The notes beneath the pieces are model-generated. The model saw only the letters and a list, made by a program, of their open reading frames with translations. It did not search any database and was not told the DNA's origin. Shown one piece after another: positions 16,219-24,998 of a stretch of 61,037 nucleotides of DNA (position 1 is its first letter; each line of letters starts with the position of its first letter). The position numbers and the translations under genes were made by a program. Location of the stretch: NCBI GenBank assembly GCA_937868205.1, contig CALMMC010000149.1, positions 1 through 61,037 on the forward strand, written 5' to 3'. This DNA comes from JAAZPG01 sp012797375 (lineage in GTDB: Bacteria > Acidobacteriota > Aminicenantia > Aminicenantales > UBA4085).

Positions 16219-17439
16219 ATGGCCGTTAAAGCTCCCCACGCGGTGAACGTTGAACGGGCCCTCGAGGCCGTTCGCGCCGGCCGCCTGATCATCATCACCG
16301 ACGACGAGGACCGGGAAAACGAGGGCGATTTCATGGTCGCCGCAGAAAAAACGACTCCGGAAGTCGTCAATTTCATGGCCACCTACGGCCGGGGACTCAT
16401 CTGCCTCCCCCTCACCCGGGAGCGTCTCCAGCAGCTCCAGCTTCCGCTCATGGTCCAGGAGAACACGGCCCGCTTCCAGACCGCCTTCACCGTGACGATC
16501 GACGCCGTTGAGGGTATCACGACGGGCATTTCCGCCTTCGACCGGGCGGCGACCATCCGGGCGGCCATCGATCCCAAGACCAAGCCGTCGGATCTGGCCA
16601 AGCCGGGACACATCCTCCCCCTCCAGGCCAAGGAGGGCGGCGTGCTGGCCCGGGCCGGCCAGACCGAGGCGTCCGTCGACCTCGCCCGGATGGCCGGACT
16701 CACCCCGGCCGGGGTGATCTGCGAGATCATGAACCCCGACGGAACGATGGCCCGGCGGCCGGAGCTCGAACGCCTGAGCCGCGAGCACGGAATCCCCATC
16801 CTGACGATCGCCGATCTCATCCAGTACCGGATGCAGACGGAATGCCTGGTCCGCAAAGTCTCCGAAGCCGACCTCCCGACAAAATACGGAACCTTCCGGA
16901 TCTTCATCTTTGAGGACGAGATCCACGGGGAAACGCATGTCGCCCTCGTCAAGGGCGATATCTCCGGCGACCGGCCCGTGCTGGTCCGGGCCCATTCCCA
17001 GTGCCTGACCGGCGACGCGTTCGGCTCCAGCCGATGCGATTGCGGGGAACAGCTCCACGGGGCCATGACGATGATCGAAAAGGAAGGATCGGGCGTCGTC
17101 CTCTACATCCTCAACCATGAGGGGCGGGGCATCGGCCTGGCCGCCAAAATCCAGGCCTACGCGATCCAAGACCAGGGAGCCGACACAGTCGAAGCCAACA
17201 CCCGGCTCGGCTTCAAGCCCGACCAGCGGGACTACGGCATCGGCGCCCAGATTCTGGTCGCCCTCGGGATCAAGCGGCTCCGGCTGATCACCAACAATCC
17301 GCGCAAGTTCATCGGCCTCAGCGGCTACGGCCTGGAGATCGTCGAGCGCGTCCCCTTGGAGATCGCCCCCAACGCGATCAACGCGGACTACCTGAAAACC
17401 AAAAAGGATAAAATGGGACATATTTTAGAAATGGTCTGA
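16219..17439 (+). CDS. ribBA: Bifunctional RibBA: DHBP synthase / GTP cyclohydrolase II
   Basis: A 406-residue fusion supplying both riboflavin precursors. The N-terminal DHBP synthase domain (about 1-210) has the acidic motif DDEDRENEGDF and the loop HILPLQAKEGGVLARAGQTEA. The C-terminal GTP cyclohydrolase II domain has the zinc-binding triad C-x10-C-x-C in HSQCLTGDAFGSSRCDCGEQL, followed by LNHEGRGIGL. It begins 9 bases after ribE and completes ribD-ribE-ribBA. ribH must be elsewhere for a working pathway. Confidence 0.96.
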   Translation: MAVKAPHAVNVERALEAVRAGRLIIITDDEDRENEGDFMVAAEKTTPEVVNFMATYGRGLICLPLTRERLQQLQLPLMVQENTARFQTAFTVTIDAVEGITTGISAFDRAATIRAAIDPKTKPSDLAKPGHILPLQAKEGGVLARAGQTEASVDLARMAGLTPAGVICEIMNPDGTMARRPELERLSREHGIPILTIADLIQYRMQTECLVRKVSEADLPTKYGTFRIFIFEDEIHGETHVALVKGDISGDRPVLVRAHSQCLTGDAFGSSRCDCGEQLHGAMTMIEKEGSGVVLYILNHEGRGIGLAAKIQAYAIQDQGADTVEANTRLGFKPDQRDYGIGAQILVALGIKRLRLITNNPRKFIGLSGYGLEIVERVPLEIAPNAINADYLKTKKDKMGHILEMV

Positions 17440-17441
17440 CC

Positions 17442-18029
17442 GTGACCAAGTTCCTCCGCCGGCCCGAACCCGCCTCTCCGGACGTGGTCGAACAGGCCCT
17501 CCGGGATATCGAAAGCCTCTTGCCGGCGGAAACACAGACCGGCGACACCCAAGCTTTCACCAACGCTCTCCTCAAGAAGCTGGATATTTTCCGTGACCGC
17601 GCCAAGAAGATGAGGATGATGCGGGCCCTGGCCCACCTGGACGCCCCCTGGATTCCTTCCGTTTTTCTTGAGCTCCTGGGGGACAGCATCGAGGAAATCC
17701 GGGACTTGGCCGTCCGCGAGCTGTCCAGGCGCGACAACTGGCCGGCCGCCGCCCTTTACGAGCGTCTCGACCGGCCTCCCTGGTACGCCAAGAGCGCCTG
17801 TCTCCGCGTCCTGGCCGAAAAGAAAGACCGCGCCGCCGCCGTCCACATTAAGCGCTTGATCGACGATCCCAACGTCGACGTCCGGCGGGCCGCGGCCCTC
17901 GCCCTTGGGGCGATCGGCGGCCCGGCGGCCCGTCTCCTGCTGGTCCGTTTGACCCGGGATAAAAGCCGCTATGTCCGGGCCGCGGCCGAAGAAATGCTCG
18001 ACCGGATCTGCGATTTCAAGTTCAGCTGA
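17442..18029 (+). CDS. HEAT-repeat protein, unknown role
   Basis: A 195-residue soluble, all-helical protein beginning with GTG two bases after the ribBA stop. Repeats of about 31 residues are visible in the second half, for example DDPNVDVRRAAALALGAIGG and TRDKSRYVRAAAEEML, a HEAT/PBS-lyase pattern normally used for protein contacts. It has no signal peptide or catalytic motif. Its 3' end overlaps the convergent dtd gene by 8 bases. Position suggests co-transcription with the riboflavin genes, but no functional link is evident. Confidence 0.75.
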   Translation: MTKFLRRPEPASPDVVEQALRDIESLLPAETQTGDTQAFTNALLKKLDIFRDRAKKMRMMRALAHLDAPWIPSVFLELLGDSIEEIRDLAVRELSRRDNWPAAALYERLDRPPWYAKSACLRVLAEKKDRAAAVHIKRLIDDPNVDVRRAAALALGAIGGPAARLLLVRLTRDKSRYVRAAAEEMLDRICDFKFS

Positions 18030-18495
18030 GCGGTTTTCCGGCCGGCGCGGGGCCGCCGGCCGAATCCAAGACGAAGGTGACCGGGCCATCGTTGACCAAG
18101 CGGACCAGCATCTCGGCCTGAAACACCCCGGTCGAAACCTCCAATCCGGTCGAACGAAGGGCCGCGACAAAGCGATCGAAGAGAGCCGCGGCCCGGGCGG
18201 GTTCCTCGGCGCCGTCGAAGCTCGGACGACGACCCTTGCGGACCGAAGCCGCCAGGGTGAATTGGGAAACGGCCAGGATCGCTCCGCCGGCTTCGGCGAC
18301 GTCGAGGTTCATCCGGCCTTCGGCGTCGGAGAAGACACGGAGGGAAGCGGCTTTGCGGGCGAGTCGGTCGGCGTCGGCCTCGGCGTCGCCTTTCTCGACT
18401 CCCACCAAAAGACACAAGCCAGGGCCGATCCGGGAGACGACCTCGCCGCCGGTTTGGACCGAAGCCTCCCGGACGCGCTGCAGGACGACTCTCAA
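18022..18495 (-). CDS. dtd: D-aminoacyl-tRNA deacylase
   Basis: A 157-residue DTD1-type deacylase that removes D-amino acids and glycine mischarged on tRNA. It starts MRVVLQRVREASV. Both active-site motifs are intact: SQFTL (here AVSQFTLAA) and the cross-subunit NDGPVTF near the C-terminus, the Gly-cisPro motif region. Length is typical (about 145-155). It ends inside the 3' end of the HEAT gene and is divergent from rpsT. Confidence 0.95.
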   Translation of the reverse strand: MRVVLQRVREASVQTGGEVVSRIGPGLCLLVGVEKGDAEADADRLARKAASLRVFSDAEGRMNLDVAEAGGAILAVSQFTLAASVRKGRRPSFDGAEEPARAAALFDRFVAALRSTGLEVSTGVFQAEMLVRLVNDGPVTFVLDSAGGPAPAGKPLS

Positions 18496-18516
18496 GGCAT
18501 TCTCCAGGGGCGGAAT

Positions 18517-18545
18517 TTGACTTTTAAAGGCCTTTCTTTTATTAT
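18517..18545 (+). promoter_or_regulatory. Promoter of rpsT
   Basis: TTGACT at 18517-18522 and TATTAT at 18540-18545, spacer 17. Transcription should begin near 18552, leaving a short leader containing AAGGAG (18558-18563) before the ATG at 18570. Confidence 0.75.
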
Positions 18546-18569
18546 ACTTCGACTTCCAAGGAGAAAACC

Positions 18570-18848
18570 ATGGCTAAACACGCCTCGGCTGAACGCCAGC
18601 ATCGCGCGAGCCTTCGCCGCAACGCCGTCAACACCAAGAACAAGTCTTCCCTGCGGACCCAGGTCAAGAAGCTTCGCGTTTTGATCAAAGCCGGGGACAA
18701 GAGCGAGGCTCAGAAAGCCCTGCCGTCCGTGAACAAGATCATCGACCAAACCGTCAAAAAAGGGGCGATCCACAAGAACACGGGTTCCCGGTATAAATCC
18801 CGCCTGAGCCGGCAGATCACGAAAATCAGCGACGCCCCGGCGAAGTGA
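18570..18848 (+). CDS. rpsT: 30S ribosomal protein S20
   Basis: A 92-residue, Lys/Arg-rich, all-helical primary 16S-rRNA-binding protein. It shows the S20 pattern of an N-terminal KHASAERQHRASLRRNAVNTKNKS and a C-terminal VKKGAIHKNTGSRYKSRLSRQI. A clear AAGGAG precedes the ATG and a strong promoter lies upstream. Its last 23 bases overlap the convergent holA gene, so the two stop regions are shared on opposite strands. Confidence 0.95.
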   Translation: MAKHASAERQHRASLRRNAVNTKNKSSLRTQVKKLRVLIKAGDKSEAQKALPSVNKIIDQTVKKGAIHKNTGSRYKSRLSRQITKISDAPAK

Positions 18849-19908
18849 TCCGGCGCCCGGGCGCCTTTCTTCCATAGCCGACGACGAACGCCTGGATCAT
18901 TTCCTTGGGCGCGGCGGCCGTCGATTTGAGGCGGCGGTCCATCTCCTCCAACTCCTCCAGCCAGCGAAGCAGGTCGGCGTCCTTGATCCGTCCGAGCAGG
19001 GCGAGGTATTCCCCGAGCATCCTCTGGTAGAAGCCGCCGAACCGTTCGCTGATCGACGGCTTGGCTTCCCGGAAAACCTCCTTGGGATCCCGGCCCTCCC
19101 GAAGCCCGGCTTTGGCCAGAAGGGCGGTCCGGAAAAATCCGGATAAGACCGCCAGGATCATCTCCGGCGCCTCGCCGTTTTCGAACAGGCTTTCGATGAT
19201 AATCAAGGCCTTGTCCGTATCGCCGGCCTCCAGGGCCGCGGTCAACTCCCAGTTGTCGAAGCTTCTGGCCGAGCAGAGGGCGGCCACATCATCGGCTTCG
19301 ACCGTTCTTCGCGGCCCCAAGTAAACGGCGAGCTTTTCCACTTCGGAATCGATCCGGGCGATCTCGCCGCCGGCGATGTCTAAAATCCTTTCCACGGCTT
19401 CCGGCGTCGCCTGTTTCCCCAGGGATTCGAACTTTTCCGCCGTCAAGGACTTGATCTCCCGGTCCTTGCGCGGAGCGATCTCCTCGATGCGGGCGAGGGG
19501 ACCGGGCAGGGCCGCGATCGATTTCCCCAAGGGCCGGGTTTTCCGGATCTTCCCCTCGAAAAGAACGATGATCGTCGTTTGGGGGGCGGGAGAAGCGAAA
19601 TAATCCCGGAAGGCGGCCGCTTCCCCGGCCGAGAGGTCCTCCTGTCCCGCGCCCTTTCCCTCGACGATCAAGAGACGCCAAGGCGAGAAAAAAAAAGGCA
19701 TGTTTCGGGCGGCGTCGAGAACTTCGGTCCAGCGGCGATCGGCCAGGATGAAGGTCTCGACTTCAACGGCCGCCTCGCCGGGGCCGGCCAACCGGCGGCG
19801 GAGCTCGGCGACGAAGCCGCGGGCTTCATACAAGTCCTCGCCGCAGAAAAAATAGGCCGGGCGGACGTCCTCGGGCCGGTCCGGAACGGGCAAGAAGGAT
19901 CCGGCCAT
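18826..19908 (-). CDS. holA: DNA polymerase III delta subunit HolA
   Basis: A 360-residue clamp-loader subunit that opens the beta clamp. It shows the delta layout: an N-terminal AAA+-like domain without Walker A (about 1-145; YFFCGEDLYEARGFVAELRRRL), a linker domain (GGEIARIDSEVEKLAVYLG) and a C-terminal collar domain (about 215-360; SFDNWELTAALEAGDTDKAL). It lies 3 bases after lptE, reproducing the leuS-lptE-holA order of gammaproteobacteria. Confidence 0.9.
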   Translation of the reverse strand: MAGSFLPVPDRPEDVRPAYFFCGEDLYEARGFVAELRRRLAGPGEAAVEVETFILADRRWTEVLDAARNMPFFFSPWRLLIVEGKGAGQEDLSAGEAAAFRDYFASPAPQTTIIVLFEGKIRKTRPLGKSIAALPGPLARIEEIAPRKDREIKSLTAEKFESLGKQATPEAVERILDIAGGEIARIDSEVEKLAVYLGPRRTVEADDVAALCSARSFDNWELTAALEAGDTDKALIIIESLFENGEAPEMILAVLSGFFRTALLAKAGLREGRDPKEVFREAKPSISERFGGFYQRMLGEYLALLGRIKDADLLRWLEELEEMDRRLKSTAAAPKEMIQAFVVGYGRKAPGRRITSPGRR

Positions 19909-19911
19909 CCC

Positions 19912-20460
19912 TCAGAATCCCTCGACGATGAAAACCACCAGGTTTTTCGCGAACAGCTTGGCGATTTGGTCCAAAGCCTCGGTTTCCTGGGATTCGAAAT
20001 CCATCCCCTCGGGGACTTCGTATTCCCCTCGATAGACAAACGCCGGATTGGAAAAAAGGACCGTGTTTTTCTTGATGTCCTTCAGAACCACGGAGGCGCG
20101 GATCGTGATTGAATAGCGGTCGGCCGATCCCTGGGCTCCCGTATAGGCGATGGGCTCGACGATGAATCCCTGGATTTCACCCTCCAGGATCCCGTCGGCG
20201 GACTCGGAGCCCGGGACGACCGCGACCCGGCCCCGGGAGATAAATTCGCTGATGACGGCTTCCGTCAGCTTGACATCGACCTCGTAACGCGTCGTCAGGT
20301 TCTTGAAGATGGGGATATAAACCGAGGAGATGTTCCGGTCGGCCAGGAACCGGCCCGACCCCCGAACCATGTACCCGCACGAGGCGCAGGCGAACGCCAG
20401 CCCGACCGCCAGACCGGCCCGGAAGGAGGCCGGAAACATCCTTGCTTTCCCCGGGTTCAT
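19912..20460 (-). CDS. lptE: LPS-assembly lipoprotein LptE-like
   Basis: A 182-residue predicted outer-membrane lipoprotein that in the family plugs the LptD barrel. The signal peptide (AGLAVGLAFACASC) gives lipidated Cys-28, followed by GYMVRGSGRFL, typical of the LptE/RlpB N-terminus. The motif ISSVYIPIFKNLTTRYEVDVKLTEAVISEF is characteristic. The start at 20460 was chosen because CGAGGGAC lies just upstream; earlier in-frame ATGs add a non-signal extension. The leuS-lptE-holA order supports the name. lptD is not in the window. Confidence 0.88.
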   Translation of the reverse strand: MNPGKARMFPASFRAGLAVGLAFACASCGYMVRGSGRFLADRNISSVYIPIFKNLTTRYEVDVKLTEAVISEFISRGRVAVVPGSESADGILEGEIQGFIVEPIAYTGAQGSADRYSITIRASVVLKDIKKNTVLFSNPAFVYRGEYEVPEGMDFESQETEALDQIAKLFAKNLVVFIVEGF

Positions 20461-20589
20461 TTGTCCCTCGTTGTCTTCAGATTCGATCCTCTTCATTATA
20501 CTCGATTCAAGCGCCGTCCATTCCTCCGGGCCGGCCAAGCCGGCGGCCCGCCGCCCGCCGGGGGGGCCGGCTCCCCTGAGCCGCCCTCG

Positions 20590-23079
20590 TCAAACAACGA
20601 TGTTGACGATCTTTCCCTTGATGACGACGACTTTCCGGACGGTTTTGCCTTCCAGCAGCTCCCGGATCCGGGGCAGGGCCAGGGCCGCTTCCTTGACGGC
20701 CTCCTCGGCCGCGTCATGCTCGGCCTCGAATTTGTCCCGGACCTTCCCGTTGATTTCGACGACGATCGTCGCCTTCTCCTCCATCGCCAGGATCGGATCA
20801 AAGGACGGCCAGGGCGCGCGGAGGACCAGCGTCTCATGGCCCGTCCCCCGCCACATTTCCTCGCAGACATGGGGCGTGAACGGAGCCAAGGCCAGGATGA
20901 GCGCCTCCATTCCTTCGGCCAGGAGAGCCCTCCCCTCGGCCGAATTCCGAAGAGCCTCTTTTTCCTTCCGCAGGACATTGGCCAGCTCCATGACGGCCGA
21001 GACGGCGGTGTTGAGATGAAATCGGATTTCGATGTCCTCGCCCACCTTGCGGATGGTCTGATGGATTTTTTTCCGGAGACGGGCGGCCGCGGCCGGATCG
21101 ACGGTCCCGCCCGCCGGCGGCCCCTCCCCGGCCGACAGGGCCGTGATCTCGCGGTAGAGCTGCCAAACCCTCCCCACGAACCGGTAACACCCTTCGATGC
21201 CTTCCTCGTTCCAGGCGAATTCCTTTTCCGGAGGGGCGGCGAACAGGACGAACAGGCGGAGGGCGTCGGCCCCGTAATGCCCCAGCATTTCGTCCGGGTC
21301 GACGACGTTGCCCTTGGATTTCGACATGGCCGCGCCGCCCATCGTCACCATGCCTTGGGCCAAGTAGTGGGGGAACGGCTCATCCAAGGCGGTCAATCCG
21401 AGGTCGCGGAGCAGCTTGGTGAAGAAGCGGGAATAGATCAAGTGGAGGATGGCGTGCTCGACGCCGCCGATATAGAGATCGACGGGCAGCCAATGGTCGG
21501 CCGCTTCCCGCCTGAACGGGAGGCGATCCTCGGCCGGGGAAGCATAGCGGAAAAAATACCAGGACGAATCAACGAACGTGTCCATCGTGTCGGTTTCGCG
21601 CCGGGCCGGCCGGCCGCACTTCGGGCAAGCGACGTTGACGAAGGAGGGGATCTTCTCCAGGGGCGAGCCCGCCTCTCCGGTGAACCGAGCCTCGTAAGGG
21701 ATGCGAACCGGAAGGTCTTCGTAGGGAACGGGGACGATTCCGCAGGCGGAGCAGTGGATCATCGGAATGGGCGTGCCCCAGTAGCGCTGGCGGGAGATGC
21801 CCCAATCGCGGAGCCGGTAAGTGACGGCCGCTTGGCCGACGCCCTGGCTTTCGGCCCAACCGGCCATTTTTTTTGCCGCCTCGTCCGAAGTCAATCCGTC
21901 GTAGGGGCCGCTCTGAACAAGGACGCCCCGGTCCTCGAACAACCCGGCCGCCGGATCCCGCGGGGAGCCGGCAGGGACGATGACCTCGCGGATCGGCAGG
22001 CCGTATTTCCGGGCGAAATCGAAATCGCGGCCGTCATGGGCCGGAACGGCCATGATCGCTCCCGTCCCGTACTCCATCAGGACGTAATTGGCCAGCCAAA
22101 TCGGGACGGGTTCGCCCGAGAACGGATTGACGGCGGTGACGCCGGTGTCCACGCCTTCCTTCTCGGCCTCGCCGATCTCCCGCTTGGCCCGGGCGGCGGC
22201 GATCGTCTTGGCAAGCCAGGCGCGAAGCTCGGCCTCCCGGGGCCCCCGGACCAGATCGCCGACCAGGGGATGCTCGGGCGAAAGAACGAGGAACGTCGCC
22301 CCAAAGATCGTGTCCAGGCGGGTGGTGAAAACCCGGATCGATTTCCCAAGCGACGGCACGTCGAAATTCAGATAGGCGCCCTCGCTTCGGCCGATCCAAT
22401 TTTTCTGCATGGCCAGGACGTGTTCGGGCCACTTGCCCAGCTGGGCGTGACCGGAGAGGAGCTCGTCGGCGTAGGCGGTGATTTTGAGGAACCATTGTTC
22501 CATCTTTTTCTGCTCGACGGCCGAGGAGCAGCGCCAGCAAACACCGCCGGCCGCCTGCTCGTTGGCCAGGACGGTCCGGCAGGACGGGCACCAATTGACC
22601 CAGCTTTCCCGGCGATAGGCCAGGCCGCGCTCAACCATCTTGAGGAAGATCCACTGGTTCCAGGTGTAGTATTCGGGCAAACACGTGTTGACTTCCCGCG
22701 ACCAGTCGTAGGCGAACCCCATCCTCTGGAGCTGGGCCTTCATGTGGGCGATATTATCCAGCGTCCACTTTTGGGGATGGATGCCGGACTTAATGGCGGC
22801 GTTCTCGGCCGGCATGCCCAGGGCGTCCCAGCCGATGGGATGGAGAACATCATACCCCCGCATCATCTTAAACCGGGCGATCACGTCGCCGATGGAATAG
22901 TTGCGGACGTGGCCCATGTGGATCCGGCCCGACGGATAGGGATACATCTCGAGGGCGTAAAACTTCGGGCGGCCGGGATCGGCGGCCGCGGCGAAAGCGC
23001 CGGCGGCGTTCCACTCCATCTGCCAGCGGGCCTCGATGGCCTGGAAATCGTAATCTCGGGCGGCGTTATCCTTGCTCAT
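20590..23079 (-). CDS. leuS: Leucyl-tRNA synthetase
   Basis: A full-length 829-residue class Ia synthetase. The HIGH motif is HMGH (54-57) in MYPYPSGRIHMGHVRNY and the KMSKS motif is AMSKSKGNVVDPD. Between them lie the CP1 editing domain and a zinc-ribbon-like pair of CxxC motifs (WCPSC and CWRC). The C-terminal domain ends with RKVVVIKGKIVNIVV. The start at 23079 is the family start; the frame stays open upstream into the promoter but without similarity. It heads the leuS-lptE-holA group. Confidence 0.97.
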   Translation of the reverse strand: MSKDNAARDYDFQAIEARWQMEWNAAGAFAAAADPGRPKFYALEMYPYPSGRIHMGHVRNYSIGDVIARFKMMRGYDVLHPIGWDALGMPAENAAIKSGIHPQKWTLDNIAHMKAQLQRMGFAYDWSREVNTCLPEYYTWNQWIFLKMVERGLAYRRESWVNWCPSCRTVLANEQAAGGVCWRCSSAVEQKKMEQWFLKITAYADELLSGHAQLGKWPEHVLAMQKNWIGRSEGAYLNFDVPSLGKSIRVFTTRLDTIFGATFLVLSPEHPLVGDLVRGPREAELRAWLAKTIAAARAKREIGEAEKEGVDTGVTAVNPFSGEPVPIWLANYVLMEYGTGAIMAVPAHDGRDFDFARKYGLPIREVIVPAGSPRDPAAGLFEDRGVLVQSGPYDGLTSDEAAKKMAGWAESQGVGQAAVTYRLRDWGISRQRYWGTPIPMIHCSACGIVPVPYEDLPVRIPYEARFTGEAGSPLEKIPSFVNVACPKCGRPARRETDTMDTFVDSSWYFFRYASPAEDRLPFRREAADHWLPVDLYIGGVEHAILHLIYSRFFTKLLRDLGLTALDEPFPHYLAQGMVTMGGAAMSKSKGNVVDPDEMLGHYGADALRLFVLFAAPPEKEFAWNEEGIEGCYRFVGRVWQLYREITALSAGEGPPAGGTVDPAAAARLRKKIHQTIRKVGEDIEIRFHLNTAVSAVMELANVLRKEKEALRNSAEGRALLAEGMEALILALAPFTPHVCEEMWRGTGHETLVLRAPWPSFDPILAMEEKATIVVEINGKVRDKFEAEHDAAEEAVKEAALALPRIRELLEGKTVRKVVVIKGKIVNIVV

Positions 23080-23146
23080 GATCGGTGCGTCCTTCTCGCG
23101 TTCGTCGGCCGACGAAACGGTCGCGCGGGGATGGAATTCCGCGTTC

Positions 23147-23175
23147 AGTGTAGGGGGGCCGGGGGGAAATGTCAA
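23147..23175 (-). promoter_or_regulatory. Promoter of leuS
   Basis: On the minus strand TTGACA (23175-23170) and TACACT (23152-23147) are separated by 17 bases. Transcription would start near 23140, about 60 bases before the leuS ATG. Confidence 0.7.
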
Positions 23176-23344
23176 CGCTCTTACGGACGCCAGCCGCTCC
23201 GCAGGTTGCCCCCAACAGAGGATGTTCTCTCTGCGATCCTCGGCTTCGGCCGGATTTTTCAAAGGCGGGACGATCCCCTCTTGGGAAAGGTTTCAAAGGC
23301 TTGACAGGCGGCCCGGGAGGGCGTTTCCGGACGGCTGAATCTTA

Positions 23345-23373
23345 TTGACAATCCATCGCGTCTCGGACACAAT
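23345..23373 (+). promoter_or_regulatory. Promoter of the small basic protein-DUF937 pair
   Basis: TTGACA at 23345-23350 and CACAAT at 23368-23373, spacer 17. The predicted start near 23380 gives a leader of about 40 bases with AAAAAAGGAGG (23404-23414) before the ATG at 23420. Confidence 0.65.
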
Positions 23374-23419
23374 TACGAGGAGAGAGAGTTTGGATCCAAT
23401 TCCAAAAAAGGAGGATATG

Positions 23420-23560
23420 ATGAAAAGAACGGTTCTGAGGAGCAAGACGGGGAAGAAGCTTTACGCGGTGAGGGACGCCAAGGGACGCTTCGTCGATATT
23501 CAATCGTACAAGAGAGCCCATGGTCAAGACATCAAGCGCAAATCCAAAAAAGAGAAATGA
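23420..23560 (+). CDS. 46-residue basic protein, unknown
   Basis: A very basic protein (repeated K/R, ending KRKSKKEK) with a predicted beta-like core KTGKKLYAVRDAKGRFVDIQ. The AAGGAGG ribosome-binding site is optimally spaced for the second of two adjacent ATGs (23420; the other is 23417). Its own promoter lies upstream, and its stop overlaps the next start (ATGA), so it is surely translated if the annotation of the partner is right. I do not recognise a family. Charge and size suggest nucleic-acid or ribosome binding, which is inference only. Confidence 0.75.
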   Translation: MKRTVLRSKTGKKLYAVRDAKGRFVDIQSYKRAHGQDIKRKSKKEK

Positions 23561-24135
23561 GCATGGCCTTTCTCGACGAATTCATGCAAGCCTACGGCGG
23601 CCAAGCGAGCCGTGACCTGTCGGCGGGTCTGGGCCTCAAAAAGGCCGCGGCCGCCCAGATCATTCCGGCGGTCGTTCCGATGATCCTGGGAGGGCTGAAG
23701 CGGCAGATGGAAACCCAGGGAGGCGCCGCCCGGATCGACCACATCCTGAACAAATACGGCAGCGATTCCGTTCTGGATGACATCGCCGGGGCGATCGGCG
23801 ACCGCGCCGGCCAAGCCGCCGACGCTCAATTGGGCGGCCTTCTGGGCTCTTCGGGCCTCCAGGCCACGGACATGATCGCCCGGCGTTTCAAGCTGGACCC
23901 CGGTGTCGCCGCGAAAATCATACCGGCCCTGGCCCCGCTGATCCTCGGCGCTCTCAGCCGGAAGAAAAACACCTCGGCGGATGGATTGGGCGGAATCGCC
24001 GCCCTGCTCGACCGAGACGGGGACGGCAGCATCCTCGACGATGTCGCCGGGATGCTGTTCCAAGGCTCCTCGTCTTCCTCCTCGGGCGGAGGGCTGGGAA
24101 AACTCCTTGGAGGGCTTTTCGGCGGACGGCGCTGA
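23557..24135 (+). CDS. DUF937 domain protein
   Basis: A 192-residue Gly/Ala/Leu-rich protein with the two-fold DUF937 pattern: LKKAAAAQIIPAVVPMILGGLKR in the first half and LDPGVAAKIIPALAPLILGALSRKK in the second. It also has the family segment LLDRDGDGSILDDVAGML and a Ser/Gly-rich tail (FQGSSSSSSGGGLGKLLGGLFGG). No signal peptide or transmembrane helix is clear. The best-known relative fold is YidB, with no settled function. Its start overlaps the stop of the small basic protein. Confidence 0.85.
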   Translation: MSMAFLDEFMQAYGGQASRDLSAGLGLKKAAAAQIIPAVVPMILGGLKRQMETQGGAARIDHILNKYGSDSVLDDIAGAIGDRAGQAADAQLGGLLGSSGLQATDMIARRFKLDPGVAAKIIPALAPLILGALSRKKNTSADGLGGIAALLDRDGDGSILDDVAGMLFQGSSSSSSGGGLGKLLGGLFGGRR

Positions 24136-24188
24136 CCGGCCCGATCATCGCCGGCGTTTTTTCCGCCGGAGACTGTACGGAGGGAAGG

Positions 24189-24620
24189 CTACTTCGGGAT
24201 CCGCAGCTTCTGCCCGACCCGGATAAGATCGGGATTGGCCAGGATGTCCCGGTTCGCTTCGAAAATTTTCATGTACATCCCGGCCTTGCCGTAATACTTC
24301 AAGGCCAGAGCGCTCAGGGTGTCTCCGGCGACGACGACATGCACCTGTTCGGCTTCGGCCGGGGCGGCCGCCGGAGGAGCGGTCGCCGGGGCGGGCGTCT
24401 CCGCGAGCCTGATCTTGTTGATCGTGTTCTCCGTGTTGACCAGGGCATTGAACTCGTTGACGACCCGGCCTTTGACGTTAAGATCGGGAGCATCCCCTTC
24501 CAGGATCACGACCTTGCCGTCCAGGACCGCCCGGAGGTTTTTCACCTCGGGGACCTTGGCCTTGACCGCGGCCACGGCCTCATCGACTTTTTGAGCAAAC
24601 GATTTGCCGAATAATCCCAT
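24189..24620 (-). CDS. BON-LysM protein, Kbp/YgaU-like
   Basis: A 143-residue protein with an N-terminal BON domain (about 15-80; VPEVKNLRAVLDGKVVILEGDAPD), a Pro/Ala linker, and a C-terminal LysM domain (about 95-143; VVAGDTLSALALKYYGKAGMYMKIFEANRDIL). The pair is the architecture of E. coli Kbp (YgaU), a cytoplasmic potassium-binding protein. No signal peptide is present, in line with Kbp. The start at 24620 follows AAGGAGAGAGAGCC; the frame also continues upstream 10 codons. Confidence 0.88.
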   Translation of the reverse strand: MGLFGKSFAQKVDEAVAAVKAKVPEVKNLRAVLDGKVVILEGDAPDLNVKGRVVNEFNALVNTENTINKIRLAETPAPATAPPAAAPAEAEQVHVVVAGDTLSALALKYYGKAGMYMKIFEANRDILANPDLIRVGQKLRIPK

Positions 24621-24655
24621 GGCTCTCTCTCCTTTCCATCGTTCCGGCAAGCCTT

Positions 24656-24685
24656 ATCGTAATGGGGTCGCGGAGGCGAAGTCAA
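24656..24685 (-). promoter_or_regulatory. Promoter of the BON-LysM gene
   Basis: On the minus strand TTGACT (24685-24680) and TACGAT (24661-24656) with an 18-base spacer, about 35 bases before the start codon. Confidence 0.55.
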
Positions 24686-24867
24686 GAAAAAACGCCCCCC
24701 GAGGCCCATGTCAACTCATCTAAACAGGTAATCCAAGGTGGGATTGTTCACTCACCAAAAAGGCAACCATAGAAAGGACCTGCTTTTTATAGGGATTAAC
24801 GCGGATCGGCCGCTTTTTCTTCTTTCGATAAAGATCATAGAGCCGCGCCCGCTTCCGGTCGATCTGC

Positions 24868-24896
24868 TTGCAATCCCGTCCCGTTTCGGGTAGAAT
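24868..24896 (+). promoter_or_regulatory. Promoter of the EF-G gene
   Basis: TTGCAA at 24868-24873 and TAGAAT at 24891-24896, spacer 17. A start near 24903 gives a leader of about 96 bases. I see nothing else in the intergenic stretch 24686-24867. Confidence 0.65.
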
Positions 24897-24998
24897 CGCC
24901 GTTCGATTCCGGGGTTCGTCTTCTTCCGCCTCTTGTTTTCCTCTCCGAAGTCCATCGAAATCCCCGGCAAACTCGCATTTCCACGAAGGGTAACGGCC

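Noticed and set aside
15055..17421. Long minus-strand open frame (788 codons) opposite ribD-ribE-ribBA
   Set aside because: High-GC antisense frame over three well-supported genes; its translation is low complexity and matches nothing. Similar long antisense frames over leuS (20461-23304), EF-G (24720-27056) and pilS/C/T (57639-60077) were rejected for the same reason.
24151..24169. CCGGCG-TTTTTTC-CGCCGG hairpin between the DUF937 and BON-LysM genes
   Set aside because: The T-run is in the loop, not after the stem, so it does not look like an intrinsic terminator in either direction.
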